From Mastigamoeba balamuthi (lineage: Eukaryota; Evosea; Mastigamoebida; Mastigamoebidae), in the NCBI GenBank assembly GCA_902651635.1, contig CACRSC010000019.1:274745-321837 (forward strand): 47,093 nt of DNA, written 5' to 3'. Shown here piece after piece: positions 1 through 10,608 of the stretch. The translations under genes and the position numbers were made by a program. Under the pieces are notes generated by a model that ran no database searches, was not told where the DNA came from, and saw only the letters and a program-made list of their open reading frames with translations. Every line of letters begins with the position of its first letter. Positions within the stretch are counted from its first letter, which is position 1.

Positions 1-651
1 TCCCCGCCGCGGTCCCCGCTGTCGCTGCCGGCCCCCAGCCTGCACCCGCTGCCCGGGTCGCCCCTGCCACCGCCGCGCCTGCCGCCTCTGCCACCGCCGC
101 CCCTGCCGCTCCCGCCGCTGTTGTGCCTGCTGCACCCCCTGCCCGCGTCGCCCATGGCGTCCCCGTCCCTTCGGTTTCTGCTGTCGCCGGCCCGCACCAC
201 GCAGCTGCCCCTGCGGCCACCCTCACGAATACCGCGAACCGGTAAGAGCAGCAACGCGGTATCAACGAGTACAAGGTACTGGTGTCGCCCTCGCTGGCTG
301 CCGAGGTGGCAGAGCGCACACTCCTCGCACAGGTGTGTGCCCTCCTCTGCCATCCCCAGGCAGCCAGAGGGAATGAACTAGCCACCTCAATTTGATCCAC
401 TTCGCACCGCTCCTCTCCAGCTGCTGGTTGCTTTGGTCGCGTGCTCACTCACCTTTTTACCATTGGCGCACAGCGAGGAGAGCACGGAGGAGGAGGTCTG
501 CCCCATCACCCTCATGGCGCCTGTCAACCCTGTGAGGGCTCCCGACGGCCACACCTACGAGCGCGACAGCATCCTGCACTGGCTCTCTCTCCACCCACGC
601 TCGCCCATCACGAATCAGCCCATGACCGCCAGGGACCTGAAGCCCCTGTGA
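1..651 (+). CDS. Pro/Ala-rich protein with C-terminal U-box (copy A, 5' end outside window)
   Basis: Partial gene. Frame 3 from the window edge to about 241 reads a Pro/Ala/Val repeat (PAAVPAVAAGPQPAPAAR type) matching the family members at 24.1 and 32.9 kb. The end encodes a U-box: EEEVCPITLMAPVNPVRAPD, then GHTYERDSILHWL, then SPITNQPMTARDLKPL and TGA at 649-651. U-boxes recruit ubiquitin-loaded E2 enzymes, so an E3 ligase role is likely for the module. The middle is uncertain. A frame at 270-332 (YKVLVSPSLAAEVAERTLLAQ-like, reading through a helix) joins in phase to an exon at 421 if 333-420 is an intron. The junction with the Pro/Ala part near 241 does not close in that frame; an alternative splice 241/276 and 332/474 does close but gives a less protein-like stretch. 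A near-identical copy lies at 25.0-25.8 kb. Confidence 0.6.
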
Positions 652-1164
652 CCACAAAACAGAGACTTCCAATGGCAACGATGCCTCTTCAGCATGGCAG
701 CATGACACTCGGGCAACTTTCACCACATTTTTGGAACACATGAGTGATTCTGAAAACAGGCCCAATGCAACTGATTCAATGCTGGACCTGCTGGTGGTTG
801 CTCAATCTTGTGTTTGCAAGGATAGGTGACCAGAGGTTCTGCTCAAGTTGAGTATCCTGTCTGGAGTTGGCTCCCCTCTATACACTTGTGGCAGGTCGAC
901 CGCCTCGATGTTGACCCCTCTGCTGGGGCAGGCCAGTTCGCCTGCCGTTGCAGCGTGTCTCGCCGACGAACAGGCCTTCTCTAAAGGGTTGCGCTGTTCG
1001 TGAGTAGCTGAGACAGCAGTAACCAGGTATATCTGCGCCTTGAGATTCACCAAGAGGAGGAGGTGACATCTCCCGGTGCTACCACGGTGGTCAGGGCATA
1101 TCAGCGAAGAAACAAAAAAAGTGTTTTATCCCCTCGTGGCATATTAGTGACGCTGACACCTGTG
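652..1164. other. 3' flank of the U-box gene; no gene seen
   Basis: The first ~190 bases (to about 845) are duplicated downstream of the second U-box copy (about 25774-25965), including a shared stretch ending in gataggtgacca. The rest shows no convincing coding exon on either strand. Confidence 0.5.
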
Positions 1165-1600
1165 ATATAACAGTGGCTATAATGACTTTCCCTTTGTCTA
1201 AAGTATTTCCCACAGACACCCCATCAAAAGGAGGGGAAAAGGGTAAAAAGTTGCATTTGAAACAGGAAAAACAGAGGTCTGCAATACTCAAGGCCTCCGA
1301 AAATAATTTTGGACTCACGTTTTTTCTCTTACTTATTTTATCGCATGCAATAAAAATGATGTATTTTTACTTTTAGTGTTATCGCACGCGATAAACCCAT
1401 TTTTTCATTTCTTTGAGTTTTATCGCATGCGATTAAACTGAAATACTAAGAAATCTCAAACTTTATTTTCACTTTTTCCATTTGTAAGCCTCAGTTTCCT
1501 GATTTCAAAAGTGACTTTTTGCCTTCTTTTCTTCATTTAATGGGGGTGTCCATGGGAAATAGTTTAGACAAAGGGAAAGTCGTTTTAGCCTCTGTTATAT
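1165..1600. mobile_element. MITE-like element with ~65-bp terminal inverted repeats
   Basis: Bases 1165-1228 are repeated in inverted orientation at 1536-1600. Both read ATATAACAG-GGCTA, then GACTTTCCCTTTGTCTAAA, then TATTTCCCA and GACACCCC, with a few mismatches. There is no transposase-like ORF in the 435 bp, so this is a non-autonomous foldback/MITE type. The AT-rich interior holds three palindromes at 1338-1353, 1379-1394 and 1420-1435, of the form TTATCGCATGCGATAA. These resemble the palindromes clustered at 40.8-43.6 kb. The element ends 60 bp before the start codon of the RhoGAP gene, so it may form part of its promoter. Confidence 0.7.
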
Positions 1601-1659
1601 GTGGAATGGTGAGGGTATCATTGAGATATTCAGGTTCACTGTAATCGGGCGCCTCCTCA

Positions 1660-4600
1660 ATGGACGAGAACGAAAAGCTCTTCTCAGTGGCGACCGCCGC
1701 CTTCACGGTCAGCGTCCCCCCGCTTACCCCCCCCCCCCCCCCCCACGCGTCCTCACACCTCACTCCGCCGCAATCGCCCGGCGTGCCGTGCTGCTGCCCA
1801 GGCGTTTGACTTCGACTGCCTGTACCTCACTGAGGTCGTCTCGGGCCTGGGCAGCGTCTCCCAGCGCTTTGTCGGTGCGATCCCCCTGTCCTGCGCCCTC
1901 CCCCGCCTGAACCGAGCGCGTGCCCCCCAGACACTGCGGGCGCCCTGGGGAAGCTCTCGCAGACGTTTGGCGACTACTCGGCTCTGCTCGAGACCCGCCA
2001 GCGCTCCTCAGAGACACGTGCGACTGGGGGGACCCGGGAGAGGAGCGGGGGCGACGTCCCCTCTGACACACCAAGGGTGCCCGCGTGCAGACGCGCTGGT
2101 GTCGGCACTGCGCCAGGCGACGTCGTTGTTCCAACGGTCCACCTTTTCTCTGGTGAAGCGTCTCAGGCGTCGGTTTTATTTCACCCCCGCCGGCGCCGCT
2201 GCTGACATGGGCTGCACTGCCGCATCTTAGGGAGAGCAGATAGGCCTCCTGCGCAAGCCCCTCGAGCAGTTCATGGAGAGAGACGCTGTTCTTGCCACGG
2301 TGTGCACAGTTTTCCCTCCGTTGTTCTGGTTTTTTTTGTTGTTCTGTTGCCCGCTCGTCTCAGTACCAGAACCCGCGAAACAGAGCACCAAGAAGGCGTT
2401 GGCCGAGGCCAAGACGCGCCTGGAAGAGGCTCCGGTGCAGACGCAGCAGGGCGACCGTGGAGCGGGCAGGAGGGCCCCGCACTCCCAGCAGTCCGCTGCG
2501 GGAGAGGCCGATGCCGCCCGGCCGGGGCTCCGCGAGGAGGTGAAGATCGCGGTCAGGGTGCTCTCGGACATGAACGAGGGCGCCCGCATGCAGCTCGCGG
2601 CGCTCTCCGAGGTCTTCCACAGCTGTCTCGCGTTCGGCAGCGCACACACGGCGCGCAGGGTCTCTGACCTGTGCGGGGGGCGTCGGTGCAGGTACTACTT
2701 CACGACGGGGTGCGAGAACACCAAGGAGCTCGAGAAGGGGATACTGGCGGGCAAGAGCGCGGGCGAGAGCGCGCCTGCACTGGCGCCGCGCGAGTTCAAC
2801 GTCCTCGGGCTGCCGCACTCGCTGTCGAGGCTCCTGGACATCGAGATGGCGCAGCGCAAGAGCATGGAGGACCTGCTCGTGGGTCCCCTCCTCTACCCGC
2901 TCGTTGCCCGCCCCTGTCTGACTTTCAGGTGCAGTTGGCCAGCGACAAGGCCAAGCGGAGCCCCAAGTCCGGGCTGGAGAGCGTCGAGGAGTATCGTATC
3001 ATTTTCGGCAACCCGGGGTTCGCGTTCAAGGAGCACGACGCGTGCGCCAGAGTGCTCTCGGAGGCCATCAAATCCAGCAGCAGCACGGTCGTCGTCCGGG
3101 TGGCCGACGCCTACTTGAAGCTCGTGAGCTCCCCGCTGCCCTCGAGCGCCGTCTCAACGCTGGCGTTCAGGTGCACCAGCTCGAGAGCGTGTACACGGAC
3201 ATGGCCAAGAACGAGAGCAGGGTCCGCTACCTCGTTGAGACGCCGCAAAAGAAGCCGTTCTTCTCCGCGTGTCCGGAGCTGATGCAGTGGCGCGCTTCTC
3301 CGCTCGAGTATGCGAGGAGCGTCGACCAGGAGTTCCAAGTCTGCTATTCAATGCGCCTGTATCCCCTGACGTTGTGCTGCAGGGGCTGGTGAGGATATGT
3401 GGACCGGAGAAGGCCTCAGGATCTCTCAGGTCCACAGCCGAGGCGCTGAGGAAGCTGGATGAGAGGCTCCGAGCTGCCAAAGAAAGCTCTGACCGGATTG
3501 CGCCGCTGGTCGGGATCAGGATTGTGGGGCTCGATGGCATCGCTTGCGATGCGAGGGAGCTGTTGCTGGTCTCCGAGGTCAGGTGCCAGCCCCCCAGCCC
3601 CGCTGCTGCTTCGCCAGCGTGCCACCTGTACCTGTTCTCCGACGTTGTAGTGCTCTCCTCGGAAGCCACTCCCGGCAACCAGGTGCTCGTCTCCGAAGGG
3701 CGTCTTCCCCTGCTGGGCTTCTGCGAAGGTGTGTTCTCTGTCATGCCTGGGGTTACCGAGGACTGACTTCGTTCGGTAGCGGACCAGCTCGACGTCGATC
3801 TTGTGTGGTCCACGACGGAGAAGCCAGACGAGTGGACGCGAGTGGCCTTCAGAAGTCCGCCCGAGAGAGACCGCTTCGTTGGGTGCTTAAAGGCGGCCAA
3901 GGAGAAGCTGGCCCCCACGCAGAGTGCGTGGCGCACTTCTCTCAACGCATGTAACTCAGACCACGCGCACCAGTATTCGGCGTTGCCCTTGAGGAGCTCT
4001 CTACCAGAGACAGAGGAGCCCCGCTGCTTCGCGTGCTGAGCGACCCCCTGGCCTATGTTCTGCGCAAAGGTACGATGTGCGCGCGCTGTCTTGGAAAGAA
4101 AGGACAAAGGTGAAAGAACGTGCAAGTGACCTGATGCCCATCAATAGGTCTGGAGACTGAGGGTATCTTCCGCGTCAGCGTACCCCAGAAGCGCATGAGA
4201 GAGCTGCAGAGGCAGATCGACACGAGTGAGCTAGCTCGCCCCACTCCCGGTGGTCGTGCTAACACCGCAGCGCAGGCCAGCCCGTAGAGTTCGAGTGCCC
4301 AGAGGAGGCGGCGGCACTGGTCCGCACGTGGCTCCGGTGCCTCCCGCAGCCCCTGCTGACGCGGACCCTGTTCGACGAGTGGTCGGCCGTCGGCGCACAG
4401 ATACACGACGGCGCGGATGTCCCCGCGAGCTCGCTGCGCGCAGTGGCCCTGAAGATGCCGCCCACTCACTACAAGGTCGCCGCGGCGCTGTTCAAGACCC
4501 TCCTGCACGTGTCGTCGCGCTGCGAGGCCAACAAGATGAGCGTCAAGAACCTCGCGATCGTCTTCACGCCGACCGTGCTGCCCGGCGGGGCCAACGACAT

Positions 4601-4679
4601 CCCCAAGCCAGCGCACTTTGCCGTCGTCCAGAGCCTCATTGCCAATGCCAGAGCCGTCTTCGCCAACGGGGTCCTGTAG
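1660..4679 (+). CDS. BAR-PH-RhoGAP protein
   Basis: A Rho-family GTPase-activating protein with a likely membrane-curvature module, comparable in layout to GRAF/oligophrenin. The start MDENEKLFSVATAAFT at 1660-1707 splices (intron 1708-1801, with a poly-C tract) to an exon reading FDCLYLTEVVSGLGSVSQRF. Further short exons (DTAGALGKLSQTFGDYSALL; EQIGLLRKPLEQFMERD) and a long Lys/Glu-rich helical stretch at 2.37-3.3 kb look like a BAR domain. PH-like motifs follow: ARELLLVSEV and CHLYLFSDVVVLSSE at 3.55-3.66 kb, and SPPERDRFVGCLKAAKEKL at 3.85 kb. RhoGAP lies at 4.15-4.68 kb: LETEGIFRVS contains the arginine finger, then LPQPLLTRTLFDEW and NKMSVKNLAIVFTP. TAG is at 4677-4679. At least nine introns; those in the middle are approximate. 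The PH segment also resembles the PH of DH-PH exchange factors, but I see no clear DH domain. Confidence 0.85.
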
Positions 4680-4953
4680 CGCCTCGTACAAGGCAGTTAA
4701 CTTATCAAAACCCCCAGCGCCCCAGCGCAGGCCGTGATGCGCTCGCTGGGCGTGTGCGGCCAACAGAGGCTTGTTGTGAGGTTTTTGAAACCCTTGGGAG
4801 TGCATTCGGTTAACTCAGGGCGGTGGTGGTGGGTTGCGTAGGGGTTAGGGGGGCCAAGTTGCAGCAGTGGAGGAGGAGTAGAAGAAGAGGGGGGAGAGGG
4901 TGCCACTTGCGCGCGTGTTACGAGAGACCAGCGAGGGGCTCCCGGACCTGCCG

Positions 4954-6813
4954 CTATCTCTTGAACGGCAGCTTGAAGTTGGAGAGCGACGACATGGCCT
5001 TGGCCTTTTCCTCCGGCGAGAACCCGAACATCTCCGCAACCGCAGGCAGAATGCTCTGTGCAACGCCCAACAAGTGAGAGGTCGGAGAGAGGGAGAGAAG
5101 GGGGGATAACACTCAGGTGCAGTATATGAGAGAGTGGTTTTATGAGACAAAGAGTGGGAAGAGGAGACCTTCTTGTCGTCCGAGGTGATGTACTTGAAGA
5201 CGGCGTTGCGGAGGTAGGGCAGGTTGAGGCCGCCCTGCCACTGCGAGCGCCTGAGGTCCTCGATCTCGCGCTTGAGCACCTCGATCTGCTGCTTGAGCAT
5301 CGCCTCTGTCGTCTCGCTCGTCGCGATGATCGTCGCCATCATCTTGGCCTGCTCCCTCAGCTCCTCCTCCCGCATCGTGTCGAAGCCTGCGCAACGCTCT
5401 CTCAGCGAGGGGGAGGCCACGAGGGAGGGGGAGGGCGCACTGCGGTTGGCGCGGGCCTCCTTGGCGGGCTGCTCGGCCTCGGCCTTGACGATCTGGGCGT
5501 TGAGGGCGCGGATGCGGAGCTCGTGCTCGTCGATCGACACCTGCCGCTCGCGCAGCGTCTGCACGCGCTCCTCGGCGGCCGCGCTCGCCTCCGGGGGCAC
5601 CGCCGGCGACTCGCTCTCGGTCCTGGGCGACGACAGGGGCGCGCCGGCAGCGTCCTCGGAGGAGGCGCCCCCGGGGGCCTGCGCGGGCCCCGGGCTGACG
5701 CTGACGCTGACGGGCTGAGCGCCCAGGCCTGTGAGGCGCTCGTTGGCCGCCCGCAGCCCGCGCTCGAGCTGCTCGATCTTCTCGCGCTCGGCCGTCGCGT
5801 GCTTGCGGTCGTGCGCGCGGCGGTGCTCGAGCTTGGTCCGCAGCACGTCGACGGCCTGGCGCATCTTGACCGTCTCGAGCTCGTGGGCCGCGCGGTCGCG
5901 CTCGAGCTCCTCCTGCAGCCCCTGCAGCTTCCGCTCGTACTCCTGCGCCAGCCGCGTCGTGTCCTCCAGCCGCACCGCCGTCATCTGGCCCGGCTCGCTC
6001 TCGCTGTCGTCCTTGGCCCGCAGCACCCGCTCCAGCTCCAGCACCCGCGCCTCCAGCGTCGCCACGTAGCCGGCGCTGGGGACAGGAGACCCGGTCAGGG
6101 GTGGGGGGAGGGGTCGTTTTGCCGGACGAAAACCAGGAAATGCCTGCGTTGACGCAATGGCGGGGGGGAAATGCAAGTGCCCGGCAACTTACTTGACAGC
6201 GCCGTCGGAGCGGTTCTTGGGTCGCGGGAGAGAGCCCATGGCCATGGGGCGCTGGACCCTGATGAGGCTGGCGCCGACGGGGGCGGCGCCGCGCGGGACG
6301 TCGAGCGAGCGGCGCGAGACGGCGCGCTCCTGGAGCGACGCGATCTCGTTCAGGGCCGACTCGAGTTTCATGCTCAGCTCGTCGCGTTCGGCGGATATGC
6401 GCGCGATTTCCTCGACGCGCTGTATCTCCATCGACGCCTTGAGGTCCTTGTACATCTGCAGCTCGCTCTCCAGGTCCTTCACTGCGCGGGTGTCGCGGGC
6501 CGTTGGTCCCCACATCGCCCCCGGGGCGATATTATCTCCCGGGCATCGGAATATCTCCGACAAAATCTTGCAGCGAGGACACCGCGGGGCGCATGTCGTG
6601 CGTACCGTCGATTTTGGGGCGCTGGGGTGTGGCCTGCTGGGACCCCGGAGGCGGGCTGCGCGGAGAGGCGATGCTGAACGACTCCTTCCGTGCCGGCCCC
6701 TTGGGGGCGGGCATCAGTCCGGCCCCCGCGGAGGACGACAGCGCGCGGGGCACGGCCTGCGGATGCTGGGGCGTCACGATCGTCGGTCCAGCCTTTTCCT
6801 TCGCCTCCGCCAT
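4954..6813 (-). CDS. GRIP-domain coiled-coil protein (golgin-like)
   Basis: Four exons close perfectly in phase: 6813-6606, 6535-6193, 6075-5169 and 5055-4954, giving 519 residues. The N-terminus is Pro/Ser-rich (MAEAKEKAGPTIVTPQHPQ). A coiled coil starts around residue 75 (ELQMYKDLKASMEIQRVEE) and runs, with one Pro/Ser break, to about residue 470. The last ~50 residues are a GRIP domain: NLPYLRNAVFKYITSDDKK, then SILPAVAEMFGFSPEEKAK, with the conserved domain tyrosine in PYLRNAV. GRIP domains bind Arl1-GTP and target golgins to the trans-Golgi, where they tether vesicles, so that role is expected here. It is shorter than most animal golgins. The start is the first ATG of exon 1. Confidence 0.88.
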
Positions 6814-7406
6814 GTGTGTGGGGGTGTCTGCGTGCTGCTAAGACAAAAGCACCGGGAAAAAGGAAAAAATCCTCTGGCGATCTGGGTGAATCTGTTGAGG
6901 AATTGTACAAGAGGGCGCTAGTGGACGGTAGGGGCTCCGCCTCTGCTATGTGGGTCGTGCATGCGGTTCCGCCCAGGGGCGAGGGCAAGCCAGCTTTCGC
7001 GGTCACGGGATTATAATATGAGGGCCGCCACGGTTTGCCTCAAAACCGGTTGCGGTGCCCAAACTGGCATTGTACATTGCGAAGGGTCCAAGCGAGGGAC
7101 TTTGCTAAGGGCTGGCGAGTTTGCATTGATGGGCGTGCCTTGTGTGTCTGTTGGAGGGGGGGGGCGTGTGGAGTTGGTGTGCAGGATGGGGATGTCGGCT
7201 TCATGTGTGGGCAGTGTGCGTATGAGGGGGTTTTGGTTGAGGGGAGGTCGTGCGATGCATGACGGCTGCTGGCGTGTGTGTGCTATGTGGCGTGTGCAAT
7301 GGATGTGCCCCATGGGTGCTTGGAGGGGCATGATTCAAGTGGATCGATGCTTGAGAAGAAACAAGAGGGATGTAGCTGGCCGTCCCTTAACTTGCCGCCC
7401 TTCTCC
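6814..7406. other. Intergenic; promoter side of the GRIP gene
   Basis: Between the 5' end of the GRIP gene and the 3' end of the Rh gene, both on the minus strand. It is rich in GTGTG-type simple sequence and shows no supported exon. Confidence 0.4.
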
Positions 7407-10206
7407 TTAGTGCTGCGAGCCCGAGTGCGACGCCGACCCCGACCCGGAGCCAGAGCCGGATCCAGAGCCCGACCCGCTGCCCGACTCGGACGCGCTGCCA
7501 GAGCCGGACCCAGACTCGCTGCCGGACCTGCTGCCAGTGACAGACCCGCTGGCGCTCTTGCTCTGCGTGCCCGTGCCAGTGCCGCTGCGGCTGCTCCTGC
7601 TGCCAGAGGCCGAGTGGCTCTCGCTGCCGCTGTGGGACCCGCTGCCAGACTCCGACGCCGAGCCCGACTTCGAGTGCGACGCCGACGCCGAGGACGACTC
7701 CGACACGAGGCCGGCCCTCGTGGGCATGTCGGGCGCCTTCTCCGCTGCCGGCTCCTGCGCCGGGGCCGCGGGTGCTGCGGGCGCCTCGGGCACTGCCGCC
7801 TCCACGACGATCGCCGGCGCAACGAGCTCGGCAGGAGCAGGCTCCTCAGCCGGGGCAGCGGCAACGACAGGGACGGGCTCGGGCTCGGGGACCGGGGCAG
7901 AAACAGGGGCGGGAGCAGGGGCAGGGGCCGCCTCCTGCACAACGGGCGCGGGGGCCGCTGGCTGCTCTTTGTGCGAGGCCGAAGACGACCTAGAGGCCGA
8001 GCTCGACACAGACGAGCTCGGGCTGCTCTTGGGGGGCGAGGTGGGCTGCACCCACCTCTCCGCCGCGGGCGGCTGCGGGGCGGTCGCCGCGACGACGGGG
8101 GCCACGGGCACGATGGCGACTGTGACCGGCGCCGGCTTCGGGGGCGCCGGCTGCGAGTACGTCAGCGCCGCGGGTGGCGCCGTGTAGGTCGACGCCGGCG
8201 CCGGGGAGGCGACGTTGGGCATCGACGACGCGGCGACCGACGACGGGGGCGCGGCCGCGCGGACCTCGGTCGAGTCGTTGGCCTTGATCGCCGCCTTCTG
8301 CGTCAGCGCGGCGATCGTCGCGATCTCCTCGTCGTCCTCGAACGGCTGCACCTTCCAGTGCTGCCTGTCGCTGTACCACGAGATCTGCTTGCGCAGGAAC
8401 AGCGGCGCCGCGACGAGCAGGCCCGTCGCGATGCCCGAGAAGAGGCCCATGCCGATCGACACGCCGAGGCCGGCGAACTGGTACCCGCCCTGGTCGCCGA
8501 TGCTGTGCCCGCGCGCGATCGCGGGGAAGTTGAGCTCGAGCTCGCCCTTGTAGTCGCCCTTCTCGGCCGACCCCGCGGTGATCGTCGCGCAGAGGCCGCC
8601 GACGAGCGAGGGCCACGCGAAGGTGTTCTGGATGCCCGCCGTGTCGTGCAGCTTGAAGAACTTGAACAGCAGCGGCTGCAGCCAGACCGCGCCCGCCACG
8701 CTGATGAACCCCACCACCGTCCCCGTCGTCAGCGCCCCCGCCGTCCCCGTGTACATCGTCGCCGCGGCCCCCATCCCCGCCGCTCCCGCCAGCGTCGCGC
8801 TCTGTATGTCCGACTGCGTTGCCAGGGCGGGGCGGAGGGTCAGCTGCTGGCAATGGCGGGAAGGGAGGGCCACAGGGAGGGGCGCGCACAATGTGGAAGC
8901 GGTGGCCGGGGCGGATCGCCTGAGAGGTGGCAAAGGCGGCCATGCACGAGGCGCTGAGGCAGAGGACGGTGTTGACGATGGCGCGCTGCTGCATCGGCCC
9001 CGTCGGTGCCAGGCCCGCGTTGAAGCTCGGGAAGAAGACCCACCTGAGGGAGTGGCTGGGACAGAGCGCAGCCAACCCGGTGAGACGCGAGGGTCGACCC
9101 CCGGGGGGGGGGGGGGGGGGGGAGAGAAGCGGCGTACATGAAGAGGGTGCCGAGCATGGCGAACATGTCCGAGTGGTAGATCGACGACTGGCGGCTGTGC
9201 TTCTTCGTCGCGCTGCGCGTGAGCACGCGGCTCATGGCGAGGCCGAAGAACGACCCGAAGCAGTGGATGCCCAGCGTGCCGCCCGTGTCTGCCATGCCAT
9301 CCGCCCGCCGTTAATGAGCGAAAATCGAAAAAAAGGGGCCGACCGGGGTGTGTCCGGAAATTGTAACGCGGCAAACGCAAACCGGGACCGAAAAGGAAGC
9401 CTTGGTAGGTAAAAAAGAAAGATGGGCGCGTACCAACGACGTAGAGCGTCTGCTCGATTATCATCTTGTTGAGGCTGTAGAAGAACACCTCGGCAATCGC
9501 GATGACGAACATCTGGACGGCGGTCACCTTGCCGATGACGGCGCCGAGCGCGATCATCAGCGAGACCGCGGCGAAGTCCGCCCTCACGAGCCTGCGGGAG
9601 CGGACGAAGATATTAGAATCTCGAGATTCCCCCCCCGTTTCTCCCCCGAGTGCCCGCGCGCGCACGCTCTGACATCGATGGGGATGTCGTCGCTCCAGTT
9701 GCGCGTGGCCACGCAGTCCCAGAAGCCGTTCACGAGGATGCCCCACTGGATCGTGAACGCGCCAAAGTAGAACGTGAACCCGAGCGAGCTGTAGCCGTAC
9801 CTCTTGAGGAACGCCATCATGAACCCGAGTCCTGCGCCGCCGCGGTCCAAATTTAAGATTGCGACATTGCGAAAAAATTGAAAAAGGGTGACCTAAATAG
9901 AAAAACCCGCATTAAAAAAAAGAGGGGTGCACGCAATCTTCTCGCAGGGCGCGTACCGACGAAGAGGAGGACGTGGATGTCGGTGAAGTAGGTGTAGGTG
10001 TGGAGGCCCGTGTTGCCGGTGGAGTAGGCGGCGGTGCTGGGGCGGGCCTCGATGCTGTAGTCGGTGCAGAAGCCGAAGATCAGGAGGAACGCGAGCTGCC
10101 AGAAGCAGAAGAACGCCGCGAAGAACGGCGAGTGGCTCTTCTCCTCCTCCTCCTTGAGCGTGGGGAGGTGCACGTGGTACTCGCGCGGCACGCGGGTGGT
10201 CTCCAT
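7407..10206 (-). CDS. Rh-family (ammonium/CO2 channel-like) membrane protein with long Ser/Gly tail
   Basis: Six exons close in phase: 10206-9957, 9831-9666, 9591-9434, 9288-9138, 9043-8890 and 8813-7407, giving 761 residues. Residues 1 to ~440 match the Rh glycoprotein family: [51 protein letters not shown] and [19 protein letters not shown], over about eleven hydrophobic segments. The first pore histidine (GIHCFG) is present. At the second twin-His position the family motif HDTCG-HNLHG-PG reads [14 protein letters not shown], so His is replaced by Phe. The last ~270 residues are low complexity: Ala/Pro-rich, then dense Ser-Gly/Ser-Glu repeats ending SASHSGSQH, presumably cytosolic. Rh proteins are homologues of Amt and conduct NH3 and possibly CO2. 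The fourth intron contains an 18-base poly-G run on the + strand. Confidence 0.92.
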
Positions 10207-10608
10207 TGGCGTTTCGCTTTTGCCCGCCGACCTTCTGAGAAAAAGGGACCAAAACGTTAATAAACCGATTCGAATTGCAGCCCAACGCGCTCCAAAGCCC
10301 CACGGCCAGCCGCCGCATCGCGCTCGCGCGCCTCCGAGGGGGGAGGTGGCGCAAACGCGGGCACGTACAGAGAGCTTGCGGGGGTCGATTGGAGTGCCCT
10401 CACGGGGGAAAAGGTGTTAAGGCGAGCGAGAAACCCACGCCTTTTTTATGGGGCAAAATATCCTCTTTCGCAGATACTACACGCAACCAGGACGAACGCG
10501 CAAAAAAGGGAAACCAGTACGACGTGTATTACACCTCGCCAACACCGCTACGTTCCTCGCCTCGGGTGGCAAAACCAGGTTAAGTTTACTTTACGATACT
10601 ATAGCTTT
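10207..10608. other. Intergenic upstream of the Rh gene
   Basis: Contains the Rh promoter side and the 3' flank of the type I membrane protein gene, both on the minus strand. I see no convincing gene or clear regulatory motif. Confidence 0.35.

Noticed and set aside
4845-6513. Long overlapping Arg/Ala-rich frames opposite and alongside the GRIP gene
   Set aside because: They are alternate-frame readings of GC-rich coiled-coil codons; only the GRIP frame has splice-consistent exons and a domain.
7407-8200. Separate Ser/Gly-repeat gene downstream of the Rh channel
   Set aside because: The low-complexity region is continuous and in frame with the Rh membrane domain in one exon.
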